A stretch of 64,000 nucleotides of DNA from Lachnospiraceae bacterium (GTDB taxonomy: Bacteria; Bacillota; Clostridia; Lachnospirales; Lachnospiraceae): contig CAJTDB010000001.1 of assembly GCA_910574965.1 (NCBI GenBank), positions 191,092 to 255,091 on the forward strand, written 5' to 3'. Positions 53,943-63,510 of the stretch are shown here, one piece after another. The position numbers and the translations under genes were made by a program. Under the pieces are notes generated by a model. That model did no database searches, was not told the DNA's origin, and saw nothing but the letters and a program-made list of their open reading frames with translations. Numbering within the stretch: position 1 is the stretch's first letter; every line of letters begins with the position of its first letter.

Positions 53943-55071
53943 ATGGAAAAAACAATACAGAGATCTGTTTCACTGGATTTATTAAGGACAGTATCAATGG
54001 CAGGAGTCATCGGACTGCACGTATTTGGCTCCATATTCAATGCCAATATTGATGCACGCCTGTCCTTACTTATCAGAATTGCCTATACTTTATTATATTG
54101 TTCAGTAAACCTTTTTGCTCTTTTGTCGGGATATCTATATCTGGACAAAAATGTGAAAACATCTTCTATAACAAAAATCTGGATATCAACATTATTCTGG
54201 TGTGCGGTGTTGACAATAATCTCTGTTATATATATTCCGGGGATCGGAATAAAGCAGATAATTTCTTATCTGTTGCCTTACAGTGCAGACAGGCTCTGGT
54301 ATATCACATGTTATACATTTTGTTTCTTTTTAATACCATTTTTAAACAAGTGTCTTTCTCTTTTTAAAAAAGAAGAATTACAGCGTTTGCTTATCATACT
54401 GTTTATTCTTATGTCATTGATAACCACATTTACTATTGCAGATCGTTTTCATATTGTCAGTAACGGATACAGCGGATTATGGATCTGCTATATGTTTATT
54501 TGGGGGGGGGTATTTAAAAAAATATGGTATAAAAGGGACAGGCTTGTATATGATTTCTATTATATTATGTCTCAATGCATTTATGCTTGTTACATCAAGT
54601 TACCTGTTCGAGCTTCTATTTAAAACCGTCGATCCGGATAAAATCCTCATATTATACAGATACTCATCACCTTTTATCGTCATTAATTCTCTGCTACTTT
54701 TCTATATATTTGTAGAATTGGTCAGAATCAGAAATTCCAGGACGGTAAAATGGATTTTTAGACTGTCTGCTGTTTCATCTGGTGTATATATCATTCATGC
54801 ACATCCATTTATATTGGATCATATCATTGTCTTTAATACGTTTAAGACTATATTGTCCCATGAATCATTTATAGTATCCTTTATTCTTTTAACAGCAGTT
54901 GTAATCGCAATATATGTTTTGTGTGGATTAGCAGAATTTGCACGTCAAAAACTGTTCCAATTGTTGCATATGGAGAAGCTGAGCAACTGGTCCGCAAATG
55001 TTATAGATTTTATTGTTAACTTTACTATTTATATTTTTTTTGACAGGAAGCAGGGAACAAAAAATGTTTGA
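53943..55071 (+). CDS. Acyltransferase family 3, phase-variable and out of frame (OFF) here
   Basis: From ATG 53943 the frame gives RSVSLDLLRTVSMAGVIGLHV, the family opening with its histidine, then many membrane segments up to CYMFIWGGVF at the G9 tract (54502-54510), and then stops at 54623. The next frame continues YLKKYGIKGTGLYMISIILC to VYIIHAHPFI and ends at 55071. With eight Gs the parts join as IWGGYLKKYG, giving an intact 375-residue enzyme. It would overlap the start of legB by 8 bases. So it looks switched off in this assembly. Confidence 0.87.
54502..54510 (+). repeat. G9 tract, out of frame
   Basis: Nine Gs within the acyltransferase 53943-55071. One fewer restores the full frame. 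Confidence 0.85.
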
Positions 55072-56272
55072 TCTAAATCAGTTTATTGGAACTTATGTGA
55101 CTGGACGGTCGCAAAGTATGTTTTTGCAGGATATTGAGAAGAACAGAGACAAGCTCACTGAAAAAATACAGGAAAAATCTGTCCTTGTGATTGGTGGGGC
55201 TGGTTCTATTGGCTCATCTTTTATTAAAGCTGTTTTACAATTCAAGCCTTCTGTTTTGACTGTGGTAGATATAAACGAAAATAGCCTTGCAGAACTTACC
55301 AGAGATCTCAGATCTGCCGGAGATGTATGGGTTCCAGATCATTATATGCCATACCCTATGGATTTCGCTTCGCCTGTATTTTGCAAAATGTTCCGTAAAT
55401 GTGGTGGTTTTGATATAGTGGCTAATTTTTCGGCTCATAAGCACGTTCGTTCGGAAAAAGATATCTATTCTATAGAAGCACTGCTTCGGAATAATGTATT
55501 AAATGCCGGACTGCTACTTGATCTTCTGGCAGAATTTCCTCCGGAAGAGTATTTTTGTGTATCAACAGACAAAGCCGCCAATCCTGTAAATATCATGGGA
55601 GCAAGTAAACGAATCATGGAAGATGTCATATTTTCCTATTCAGACAAGTTTCCAGTGAAGACAGCGCGCTTTGCAAATGTAGCATTTTCTAATGGATCAC
55701 TTCCTGCCGGTTTTTTAGAGCGGATCAGGAAAAGACAGCCAATCAGCGCACCCTCCGATGTAAAACGGTATTTTGTCTCTCCAGAGGAAAGTGGCCAGAT
55801 CTGTATGTTAGCATGCCTACTGGGAAAAAACAGAGAAATTTTCTTTCCACGACTGGAAGAAACACAGATGACTACCTTTGATAAAATTGCTACCGACTTG
55901 CTTCGAGAGCATGGCTATCAGGCTCTCCGTTGTGAAAGTGATGAAGAGGCTATAAAAAAAGCAGCGGCATTGAAAAAAGGCGATATATTTTATCCAGTAC
56001 ATTATTCCAAATCAGACACTTCTGGTGAAAAGGCTTATGAGGAATTCTATACGGATGGGGAAAGCATTGACCTGAAACGAATGAAATCCTTAGGTATTGT
56101 AATAGATAAAACAAAGCCCAGTAAAGAAAAAATACAAGCTATTATCAGAGATTTAAATGCAGTATTTAACAAGACTGAAACTACAAAAGAAGAAGTAATT
56201 TCTATTATAAAAAGATTTCTTCCTAATTTTGAACACATCGAAACGGGCAAATCTCTAGACAGCAAAATGTAA
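55064..56272 (+). CDS. legB: Legionaminic pathway NDP-sugar 4,6-dehydratase
   Basis: A 402-residue CapD/FlaA1-type SDR protein. VLVIGGAGSIGSSFIKAVLQF is the NAD site and the catalytic region is STDKAANPVNIMGASKRIME, where Met takes the usual Tyr place as in WbpM-like enzymes. I start it at the internal ATG (55064), because AGGGAAC lies just upstream and the longer version runs inside the acyltransferase. With LegC and PtmE next to it, LegB (GDP-GlcNAc 4,6-dehydratase) is the best call. Confidence 0.82.
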   Translation: MFDLNQFIGTYVTGRSQSMFLQDIEKNRDKLTEKIQEKSVLVIGGAGSIGSSFIKAVLQFKPSVLTVVDINENSLAELTRDLRSAGDVWVPDHYMPYPMDFASPVFCKMFRKCGGFDIVANFSAHKHVRSEKDIYSIEALLRNNVLNAGLLLDLLAEFPPEEYFCVSTDKAANPVNIMGASKRIMEDVIFSYSDKFPVKTARFANVAFSNGSLPAGFLERIRKRQPISAPSDVKRYFVSPEESGQICMLACLLGKNREIFFPRLEETQMTTFDKIATDLLREHGYQALRCESDEEAIKKAAALKKGDIFYPVHYSKSDTSGEKAYEEFYTDGESIDLKRMKSLGIVIDKTKPSKEKIQAIIRDLNAVFNKTETTKEEVISIIKRFLPNFEHIETGKSLDSKM

Positions 56273-56293
56273 TAAAAACAGTGAGGCATAAAA

Positions 56294-57472
56294 ATGAACA
56301 GATTGATCCCTTTATCAGTTCCAAACTTTGAAGGAAATGAAGAGAAATATGTGAATGACGCTCTGGAACAGGGATGGGTATCCACAGGGGGAGTTTATAT
56401 TACCAGACTGGAGCAGCAGATGGCAAAATTTCTTCATACAGATGATGTGGCGGTCTGTCAAAGCGGAACAGCCGCATTGCACCTTGCGCTGATAGAGGCA
56501 GGCGTAAATCCTGGAGATGAAGTTATCGTCCCTGCTCTTACATTTATCGCAACAGTCAATCCGGTAAAATACCAGTTTGCAACTCCCATCTTTATGGACT
56601 GTGATGACAGCTTATGTATGGATCCAATTAAATTGCAAAATTTTTGCAAGCACGAATGTGTATTTCGGAATGGAGTACTCTTTCATAACAGCCGAATAGT
56701 AAAAGCCGTCATTGTTGTTCATGTATTTGGAAACATAGCTGATATGGTTTCTATAATAAATACGGCACATATGTACCATCTTAAAATAATTGAAGATGCT
56801 ACAGAAGCTCTCGGTACAAAATACACAAAAGGACTGTATTGTGACAGATATGCCGGCACAATAGGAGATTTCGGCGTATTCTCCTTCAACGGAAATAAAA
56901 TTATTACTACTGGAGGAGGTGGTGCCGTCACTGCTCGGAATCCTATAGCAGTGAAGCATTTGCGATACCTCTCTACTCAAGCCAAGGATGATCCGCATTA
57001 TTACATTCATAATGAAGTAGGATATAATTACCGGATGACAAATCTACAGGCCGCATTAGGAGTTGCCCAGATGGAAAAACTCCCGGAATTTATCCGGCGA
57101 AAACAAATAAATTACGAAAAATACAAACAGATGTTTGATGGTTTTGAACTTGGCAGAATGATTCCCTTCCGAGAGGAAACTGCCTCTAACAAATGGTTTT
57201 ATTCCCTGGAAATTAACAGAGATAAAGTCACTGTTACACTCAGAGATATTATTACAGAACTGGAAAAGCGCGGAGTTCAGACACGTGCAGTCTGGGGCCT
57301 TATAAATGAGCAGCTCCCATACCGGAATGAATACACATATAAGCTGAAAAAAGTTTCGTATTATGCTGATCGAATATTAAATTTTCCGTCCAGTACACAA
57401 ATTACTGACAAAGAGATAATATATGTTGCCGAACAGATCAAGGAAACACTTGAGAGGTTTTCAAATGAATAA
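56294..57472 (+). CDS. legC: Legionaminic pathway aminotransferase
   Basis: A 392-residue DegT-family PLP enzyme. IPLSVPNFEGNEEKYVNDAL at the start, CQSGTAALHLALIEAG, IEDATEALGTKYTKGLYCDRYAG, and FSFNGNKIITTGGGGAV with the Schiff-base lysine, the NGNK form typical of LegC/PglE-type 4-aminotransferases. GAGG stands 7 bases before the ATG. It overlaps ptmE by 8 bases. Confidence 0.9.
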   Translation: MNRLIPLSVPNFEGNEEKYVNDALEQGWVSTGGVYITRLEQQMAKFLHTDDVAVCQSGTAALHLALIEAGVNPGDEVIVPALTFIATVNPVKYQFATPIFMDCDDSLCMDPIKLQNFCKHECVFRNGVLFHNSRIVKAVIVVHVFGNIADMVSIINTAHMYHLKIIEDATEALGTKYTKGLYCDRYAGTIGDFGVFSFNGNKIITTGGGGAVTARNPIAVKHLRYLSTQAKDDPHYYIHNEVGYNYRMTNLQAALGVAQMEKLPEFIRRKQINYEKYKQMFDGFELGRMIPFREETASNKWFYSLEINRDKVTVTLRDIITELEKRGVQTRAVWGLINEQLPYRNEYTYKLKKVSYYADRILNFPSSTQITDKEIIYVAEQIKETLERFSNE

Positions 57473-58541
57473 GAACCAGATACCAAAATTTATTGGTAAC
57501 TCATCCATGACAGTTGTGGATGCAATGGCCAAGATTGATGCAAATTCCAGAGGAATTCTTTTTATTGAAGACAGCAACGGAGCACTGATCGGAAGTATCA
57601 CAGACGGTGACACCCGCAGATGGATTTTAGAAGCAGGCGATATTAATGCCTGCGTTTGTAAAGCTATGAATCTTTCGCCAAAGTATTTATGTGAAAAAGA
57701 GCGAACAAAAGCAAAAAACATAATAAACAACAAGCATATTACCGCTCTCCCCATTCTGGACAAGAATAAACATATTATAGATATCATTCTTGCAGATGAG
57801 GCATTAAATTCTCTACCGGAAAAAAGTAAGATGAATCTTTCAGAAATTCCCGTAGTAATCATGGCTGGTGGCAAGGGAACAAGACTTTACCCTTATACCA
57901 GAATATTGCCGAAGCCTTTGATTCCAATCGGAGAAACACCTATTGTGGAACGAATTATTAATTGCTTTACCGAGCATGGTATATGGAAATATTATATGAC
58001 GGTTAATTACAAAAAAGAATTAATAAAATCGTACTTTTCTGAAATTAACCCTGCCTATGAAATTAACTATGTGGAAGAACCCGCACCACTGGGAACCTGT
58101 GGCAGCATACGTCTAATAAAAGAAATTTTTGAAAAACCGCTGTTTGTAACAAACTGTGATGCATTGATCAGAGCAGATTACGAAGATATTTATAAATACC
58201 ATATGGAATCTGAAAACTCTATTACTATAGTTTCAGCTTTAAAAAATATTTCTGTTCCATATGGAGTAATCCATTCAGGAGAAAATGGTGAAATACTTTA
58301 CATAGAAGAAAAACCCCGATTGTCCTATTTTATAAATACTGGCATGTATGTACTCCATCCAGATACTATTAATAAAATCCCACCAAACAAATTATTCCAT
58401 ATGACAGACTTAGTGTCGGCTGTAATGGAAGATGGAGAAAAGGTGGGAATGTATCCAATCAGCGAAGATTCTTTTCTTGATATGGGAGAGATGGATGAAA
58501 TGAAACGAATGGAGGAAAAGCTAAATATTATTTCCAATTAG
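57465..58541 (+). CDS. ptmE: Glucosamine-1-phosphate guanylyltransferase with CBS domains
   Basis: A 358-residue protein. Residues 1-125 form a CBS-domain pair (SITDGDTRRWIL, HITALPILDKNKHIIDII). Residues about 129-358 form a nucleotidyltransferase (VVIMAGGKGTRLYPYTRILPKPLIPIGETPIV). This CBS plus NTP-transferase layout is that of PtmE, which activates GlcN-1-P with GTP at the entry to the GDP-linked legionaminic acid route. I chose the internal ATG with GAGAGG 7 bases upstream; the longer frame lies in legC. Confidence 0.88.
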   Translation: MNKNQIPKFIGNSSMTVVDAMAKIDANSRGILFIEDSNGALIGSITDGDTRRWILEAGDINACVCKAMNLSPKYLCEKERTKAKNIINNKHITALPILDKNKHIIDIILADEALNSLPEKSKMNLSEIPVVIMAGGKGTRLYPYTRILPKPLIPIGETPIVERIINCFTEHGIWKYYMTVNYKKELIKSYFSEINPAYEINYVEEPAPLGTCGSIRLIKEIFEKPLFVTNCDALIRADYEDIYKYHMESENSITIVSALKNISVPYGVIHSGENGEILYIEEKPRLSYFINTGMYVLHPDTINKIPPNKLFHMTDLVSAVMEDGEKVGMYPISEDSFLDMGEMDEMKRMEEKLNIISN

Positions 58542-58625
58542 AGGACAAAACGTATCCTATTAGTCTAGTTGAATAATACTGCTTAGATGCACCAACCCGA
58601 AAATATAAGATGGGAGTACCTAATT

Positions 58626-59621
58626 ATGCATATTCTTATTATTGCAGAGGCCGGAGTCAACCATAATGGAAATCTGGAAACAGCAAAACAGTTGGCATTA
58701 ACAGCAAAAAAAAGCGGAGCGGATATTGTTAAATTTCAAACTGCCCGACCGGAGGCATTAGTCTCCCAATATGCCAGATTGGCGGATTATCAGAAGCAAA
58801 ACATAGGCAAAGAAATGAGTCAGCTCGACATGTTGAAAAACCTTTTCTTAACATATGATGAATTTATTGAGCTTGCCACTTATTGTAAGGAAATCGGAAT
58901 CTGCTTTTTATCTACACCATTTGATTTGGAAAGTATAGAATTCTTACAGCAGTTAGGATGCGATATGTGGAAGATTCCTTCTGGAGAGATTACAAATCTC
59001 CCTTATTTGGAAAAAATAGCTTTGACACATCAGAAGATATTACTCTCCACAGGTATGAGCACTTTGGATGAGATAAGAACGGCAATGGAGGTTTTGAAAC
59101 AGAATGGAGCAGGTAATGTCACACTTCTACACTGCACAACACAGTATCCTACGCCATTTGAAGAAGTAAATTTAAGGGCAATGCTCACCCTGTGCTCTGA
59201 ATTTAATGTTCCCGTTGGATATTCTGATCATACAAAAGGAATTGAAGTCCCAGTTGCAGCAGCAGCTCTTGGTGCTGTTGTCATTGAAAAACATTTTACG
59301 CTTGACAGGAATATGGAAGGACCTGACCATAGGGCTAGTCTGGAACCGAAAGAACTTCAGGCTATGATACATTCCGTTCGTAATATTGAAAAGGCAATGG
59401 GATCCTATGAGAAGAAACCGACTCCGTCAGAAATATCCAATAAGATGGTGGCACGAAAAAGCATCATTGCCACATGTAACATAAAAAAGGGTGAGATGTT
59501 CACAGAAGAAAACATTTCCATCAAACGTCCAGGAAATGGGATTTCTCCCATGAACTGGTATAAGATATTGGGAACATTGGCTGTTCGGGATTTTCAGGAG
59601 GATGAATTGATAGAATGGTAA
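58626..59621 (+). CDS. legI: N,N'-diacetyllegionaminic acid synthase
   Basis: A 331-residue NeuB-family synthase. IIAEAGVNHNGNLETAKQLA, KFQTARPE, FLSTPFDLESIEFL, WKIPSGEITNLPYL, YSDHTKGIEVPVAAAALGA and a C-terminal SAF domain (about residues 275-331). The SGE form and the neighbours favour LegI. GGGAG stands 9 bases before the ATG at 58626; an upstream ATG (58587) has no ribosome site. Confidence 0.92.
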   Translation: MHILIIAEAGVNHNGNLETAKQLALTAKKSGADIVKFQTARPEALVSQYARLADYQKQNIGKEMSQLDMLKNLFLTYDEFIELATYCKEIGICFLSTPFDLESIEFLQQLGCDMWKIPSGEITNLPYLEKIALTHQKILLSTGMSTLDEIRTAMEVLKQNGAGNVTLLHCTTQYPTPFEEVNLRAMLTLCSEFNVPVGYSDHTKGIEVPVAAAALGAVVIEKHFTLDRNMEGPDHRASLEPKELQAMIHSVRNIEKAMGSYEKKPTPSEISNKMVARKSIIATCNIKKGEMFTEENISIKRPGNGISPMNWYKILGTLAVRDFQEDELIEW

Positions 59622-60793
59622 AGAAAATCGGTGTGGTGACATCCACCAGAGCAGAATTTGGACTGTTAATGCCAGTAATTAAGGAATTAAGACAGTCAGA
59701 AAACAAGCATCTCAAGGTCGAACTGATTGTTACAGGAACTCACCTCTACAATGAATACGGATACACAATGAAAGAAATCGAAAAATCGCGTCTCCGAATT
59801 GACCACTGCATAAAGATACCTGTAAGTTCCGAATCCGCAGACGATATTTCATACAATCAGGCCGAAACACTCATCTGCTTCACTAAGTTATTTGCACAGC
59901 AAAAATATAATGCCGTTATTCTTTTAGGTGATCGATATGAAATGTTGGCGATTGCTATTGCCTCCGGCAACACACACACTCCCATTTTCCATTTGTGTGG
60001 AGGAGACACAACAGAAGGAGCGATTGATGAATGGATTCGTCATTCCATTACCAAGATGAGTTATCTACACTTTGTGACTAATACGAAAAGTCGTGACAGA
60101 GTCATGCAGCTTGGAGAAAGCCCTGACCGGGTCTTCAACTATGGTTCCACCAGCATAGACAATATTTTGGGCAACGCGGTCATTCCAAAATCTGATGCAT
60201 TGAAAAGCCTTGGACTTAAGGATTGTAAATATGCACTCTGCACTTATCATCCTGTAACCATGGAGGGCAATAATGTGGAATACCTGATACAACATTTTCT
60301 TTCTGCAATAAAATCTCTGCCCGAAATTCAATTTATTGTAACGAAATCCAATGCAGATCAAGGCGGAGCCCATATTAACAGATTGTTAGACACAGCAGAC
60401 AAAGAAATAAAAAATTTACATGTTTATTCCTCTCTGGGACTGACCAAATATCTTTCTTTGATGAAATATGCAGATTTTGTATTAGGCAATTCTTCCAGCG
60501 GAATTATCGAGGCTCCTGCATTCAAAGTACCTACTATAAATATTGGGGACAGACAGCGGGGACGGATTCAGTCCGAAAGCATAATTAATTGTAAACCGGA
60601 TGCACAAAGTATAATTGCCGCCATTGACAAGGCAATAAGCAGTGACTTCAAAGAAAGCTGCAAAAAGGTGATGAGTCCATACGGAGACGGACATGCAGCA
60701 GAACGTATTGCTGCAAAAGTAATCCAAGTTATACTGGAAAATAAAATAGACCTGAAAAAGAAATTTTATGACTTTAAGGGATGGATACTATGA
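59615..60793 (+). CDS. legG: GDP-sugar hydrolase/2-epimerase (NeuC family)
   Basis: A 392-residue GT-B-fold enzyme releasing the 6-deoxy ManNAc derivative from its nucleotide. KKIGVVTSTRAEFGLLMPVI, LIVTGTHLYNEYGYT, LLGDRYEMLAIA, HLCGGDTTEGAIDEWIRHSITKMS, and NSSSGIIEAPAFKVPTINIGDRQRGR are the NeuC/LegG hallmarks. It overlaps legI by 7 bases. Confidence 0.92.
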   Translation: MVKKIGVVTSTRAEFGLLMPVIKELRQSENKHLKVELIVTGTHLYNEYGYTMKEIEKSRLRIDHCIKIPVSSESADDISYNQAETLICFTKLFAQQKYNAVILLGDRYEMLAIAIASGNTHTPIFHLCGGDTTEGAIDEWIRHSITKMSYLHFVTNTKSRDRVMQLGESPDRVFNYGSTSIDNILGNAVIPKSDALKSLGLKDCKYALCTYHPVTMEGNNVEYLIQHFLSAIKSLPEIQFIVTKSNADQGGAHINRLLDTADKEIKNLHVYSSLGLTKYLSLMKYADFVLGNSSSGIIEAPAFKVPTINIGDRQRGRIQSESIINCKPDAQSIIAAIDKAISSDFKESCKKVMSPYGDGHAAERIAAKVIQVILENKIDLKKKFYDFKGWIL

Positions 60794-61770
60794 ATATTTT
60801 AGTTATTGGTTTGGGCTCAATGGGTAAAAGACGAATTCGATTGATACAGAAATTATATCCTGATTTTCTCATAATCGGTGTTGATTCCAGAGAGGACCGA
60901 CGGAAAGAAACTGTCAGGCAATTAAATATCACTTGTATGGACTCTATAGATAATGTCCGCAAGATTTACAAAGTAGATATTGCATTTGTATGTACTGCGC
61001 CCCTCTCTCACAGTCAAATTATTACAGAATGTCTTCGAAACAGATGGAACGTATTCACGGAGCTAAATCTTGTGGCAGATGGTTACGAAAGAAATATGGA
61101 GCTTGCAAGTAAAAACAAATGTAAACTTTTTCTGTCGTCTACTTTTCTATATCGAGAGGAAATTTGTTATATCCGCAGCAAAGTGGATTACAATCAAAAA
61201 TGGAATTACATTTACCATATTGGACAATATCTGCCTGATTGGCATCCATGGGAAAATTATAAAGACTTCTTCATTGGCAACAGAAAAACAAACGGGTGCA
61301 GAGAAATCATGGCCATAGAACTGCCATGGATTATAAAGACTTTTGGTGATATTACAGAAACCCATGTAATTGCTGACAAAATAACCAGATTAAACATTGA
61401 TTATAATGATAATTATATGATCCAACTGAAACATGCTAATGGTAGCAAGGGAATTCTTGTAGTAGACGTTGTCTCTCCGGCGGCTGTCAGAAAACTCGAA
61501 ATTTACAGTGAAAACAGATATATAATATGGGACGGCACTCCAGATTCCCTCTATGAATATGACAAAGATGCGGATGGATTAGTACAGGTGAAATTGTCAA
61601 GTGAAGCGGAGCACAGGGAAGAATACAGAGCATTTGTGGTGGAAAATGCATATCAAAATGAAATCTGTGACTTCATGAATACCGTCATAAACGATAAAGA
61701 ACCGCAGTATGGGTTCCAGCAAGATTTGGAAATCTTAAAACTGATTGATAAACTGGAGGCGCAGCAGTGA
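60790..61770 (+). CDS. Gfo/Idh/MocA-type oxidoreductase
   Basis: A 326-residue NAD(P)-dependent oxidoreductase with MNILVIGLGSMGKRRIRLIQ at the start (GxGxxG) and TELNLVADGYERNMELA, and FFIGNRKTNGCREIMAIELPW near residue 155. The ATG overlaps the legG stop as ATGA. These appear in pairs in legionaminic acid loci; one may match PtmF-like functions in Campylobacter, but the step is not clear. It overlaps the next oxidoreductase by 4 bases. Confidence 0.8.
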   Translation: MNILVIGLGSMGKRRIRLIQKLYPDFLIIGVDSREDRRKETVRQLNITCMDSIDNVRKIYKVDIAFVCTAPLSHSQIITECLRNRWNVFTELNLVADGYERNMELASKNKCKLFLSSTFLYREEICYIRSKVDYNQKWNYIYHIGQYLPDWHPWENYKDFFIGNRKTNGCREIMAIELPWIIKTFGDITETHVIADKITRLNIDYNDNYMIQLKHANGSKGILVVDVVSPAAVRKLEIYSENRYIIWDGTPDSLYEYDKDADGLVQVKLSSEAEHREEYRAFVVENAYQNEICDFMNTVINDKEPQYGFQQDLEILKLIDKLEAQQ

Positions 61771-62714
61771 CTTTATTAAATGTCTGCTTTATAGGCATAG
61801 GTTCAATTGCCAAAAGGCATATCAAAAACCTGCATGCAGTCTGTAACCGTCGCAATATATCTTTGCACATTGACGCCGTCAGGCAGTCTTCTAACCTGGA
61901 AAGAACCGATGAAGTGCCTGAATTTCGAAAGATTTACACAGATTATAGTGCAATAGACACAGAATATGATGTGGTATTCATTACAAATCCAACAGAATAT
62001 CATCTTGGAAGTCTGAAAAAAATGATGCCGTGGGGCAGGCACTTTTTTATTGAGAAACCTGTAGTATCGATTCACCAGATAGAGGACATGGAATCTTTGC
62101 AGTTAAACGACAGTGCTGTTTATTATGTGGCCTGTCCTTTAAGATACCATGCTGTCATTCAATACATAAAAAATAACATTGATTTTAGCAAAGTGCTTTC
62201 TGTCAGAAGTATTTCCTCCAGTTATCTTCCTGACTGGCGTCCTGATACAGATTATCGAAAGACATACAGTGCAGATAAAAAGCTGGGCGGTGGTGTTGCT
62301 ATTGATCTGATTCATGAATGGGACTATCTGGTATTTCTGGCCGGTATGCCGCAAAAAATTTCCTGCATGTCTGGCAGAAAATCAAATCTTGAGATAAACA
62401 GTGAAGATTATGCCATATATATAGCTGAATACTCTAATAAGATCATTGAACTTCATTTAGATTATTTTGGCAGAAAAACCATACGTGAAATTATGCTTAT
62501 TACAGAAAATGATACGATACGAGGAGATCTCATTAATCAACAGATCGAATTTATGAAAACAGGAAAAACTATAGCTTTCAGCGAAAATCGTGATGTGTAT
62601 CAGATCAGAGAGCTGCTTCACTTTCTTGACATGATTGAGGGAAAGGCAACTGTTGAAAATGACATTAATCATGCACTTAAAATTTTAAAACTAACACAGG
62701 GGGAACTGGAATGA
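61767..62714 (+). CDS. Gfo/Idh/MocA-type oxidoreductase (second), GTG start
   Basis: A 315-residue paralogue-type oxidoreductase. NVCFIGIGSIAKRHIKNL, ITNPTEYHLGSLKKMMPWGRHFFIEKPVV with the Gfo/Idh EKP motif, and KLGGGVAIDLIHEWDYLVFLAG with the conserved HxxD-like segment. Its GTG overlaps the upstream TGA. Here EKP is intact, whereas the first copy reads TEL at the equivalent place, so only this one keeps the usual catalytic lysine. Confidence 0.8.
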   Translation: MTLLNVCFIGIGSIAKRHIKNLHAVCNRRNISLHIDAVRQSSNLERTDEVPEFRKIYTDYSAIDTEYDVVFITNPTEYHLGSLKKMMPWGRHFFIEKPVVSIHQIEDMESLQLNDSAVYYVACPLRYHAVIQYIKNNIDFSKVLSVRSISSSYLPDWRPDTDYRKTYSADKKLGGGVAIDLIHEWDYLVFLAGMPQKISCMSGRKSNLEINSEDYAIYIAEYSNKIIELHLDYFGRKTIREIMLITENDTIRGDLINQQIEFMKTGKTIAFSENRDVYQIRELLHFLDMIEGKATVENDINHALKILKLTQGELE

Positions 62715-63457
62715 AGATACTGTTTACCATTTGCGGAAGGGCGGGCTCTAAAGGAATCAAGAATAAAAACATAAGACATTTTCTAGGAAAACCTCTTCCT
62801 TATTATACATTATCCGCAATTGATTTATATTTATCAAAACACAGTGATAAAAAATACGATATTGTTGTTAATTCTGACAGTACCGAACTGCTTTCTCTTA
62901 TGAATACTAATAGTATACGACCGGTAGAGCTGATACACCGTAGTCCGGAACTTACTGGAGACATGGTGGGAAAAATTGACGTTATATATAACTGTCTGGA
63001 TATTATGCAGGACAGAAAAGGGTATGAATATGATCTAGTAGTTGATCTGGATATTACATCGCCTTTACGCACAGTGACTGATATTGAGAATCTGATAAAT
63101 ACACACATCCATACAGGTGCCGACGTTACCGTCTCTGCAGTACCAGCAAGACGCAATCCCTACTTCAATCAGATCCGAAAAGCAGAACATGGATTCTGTA
63201 AAGTGTGTGAATCCCGATTTACTGCCAGACAGCAGGCACCGGAAATATACGATTTAAATGCTTCTTTGTATGCATACCGTCCTGAGTATCTGGGACTTCA
63301 GAAACAGGTGCTGGATGGATATGTAGAGATTATAGAGATGTTTGACACGGGAATATTGGATTTGGATCACGAAAATGATTTTGAGTTAATGTCTGTTGTT
63401 GCTGAATATCTCTTTCGATGCAAAGAAAATTTTAAAGAAATTTATGAAAACTGCTAA
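62711..63457 (+). CDS. legF: CMP-legionaminic acid synthase
   Basis: A 248-residue cytidylyltransferase. ILFTICGRAGSKGIKNKNIRHFLGKPLPYYTL opens the CMP-sugar synthetase family, and DLVVDLDITSPLRTVTDIENLI holds the metal site. It activates the nonulosonic acid for transfer. Overlaps the upstream stop as ATGA. Context with LegI and LegG decides LegF over NeuA or PseF. Confidence 0.9.
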   Translation: MKILFTICGRAGSKGIKNKNIRHFLGKPLPYYTLSAIDLYLSKHSDKKYDIVVNSDSTELLSLMNTNSIRPVELIHRSPELTGDMVGKIDVIYNCLDIMQDRKGYEYDLVVDLDITSPLRTVTDIENLINTHIHTGADVTVSAVPARRNPYFNQIRKAEHGFCKVCESRFTARQQAPEIYDLNASLYAYRPEYLGLQKQVLDGYVEIIEMFDTGILDLDHENDFELMSVVAEYLFRCKENFKEIYENC

Positions 63458-63510
63458 CAAGAAGGAGTCCATTGACTCATCATACAAAACTTCAAAAAGG
63501 AGAAACATCT

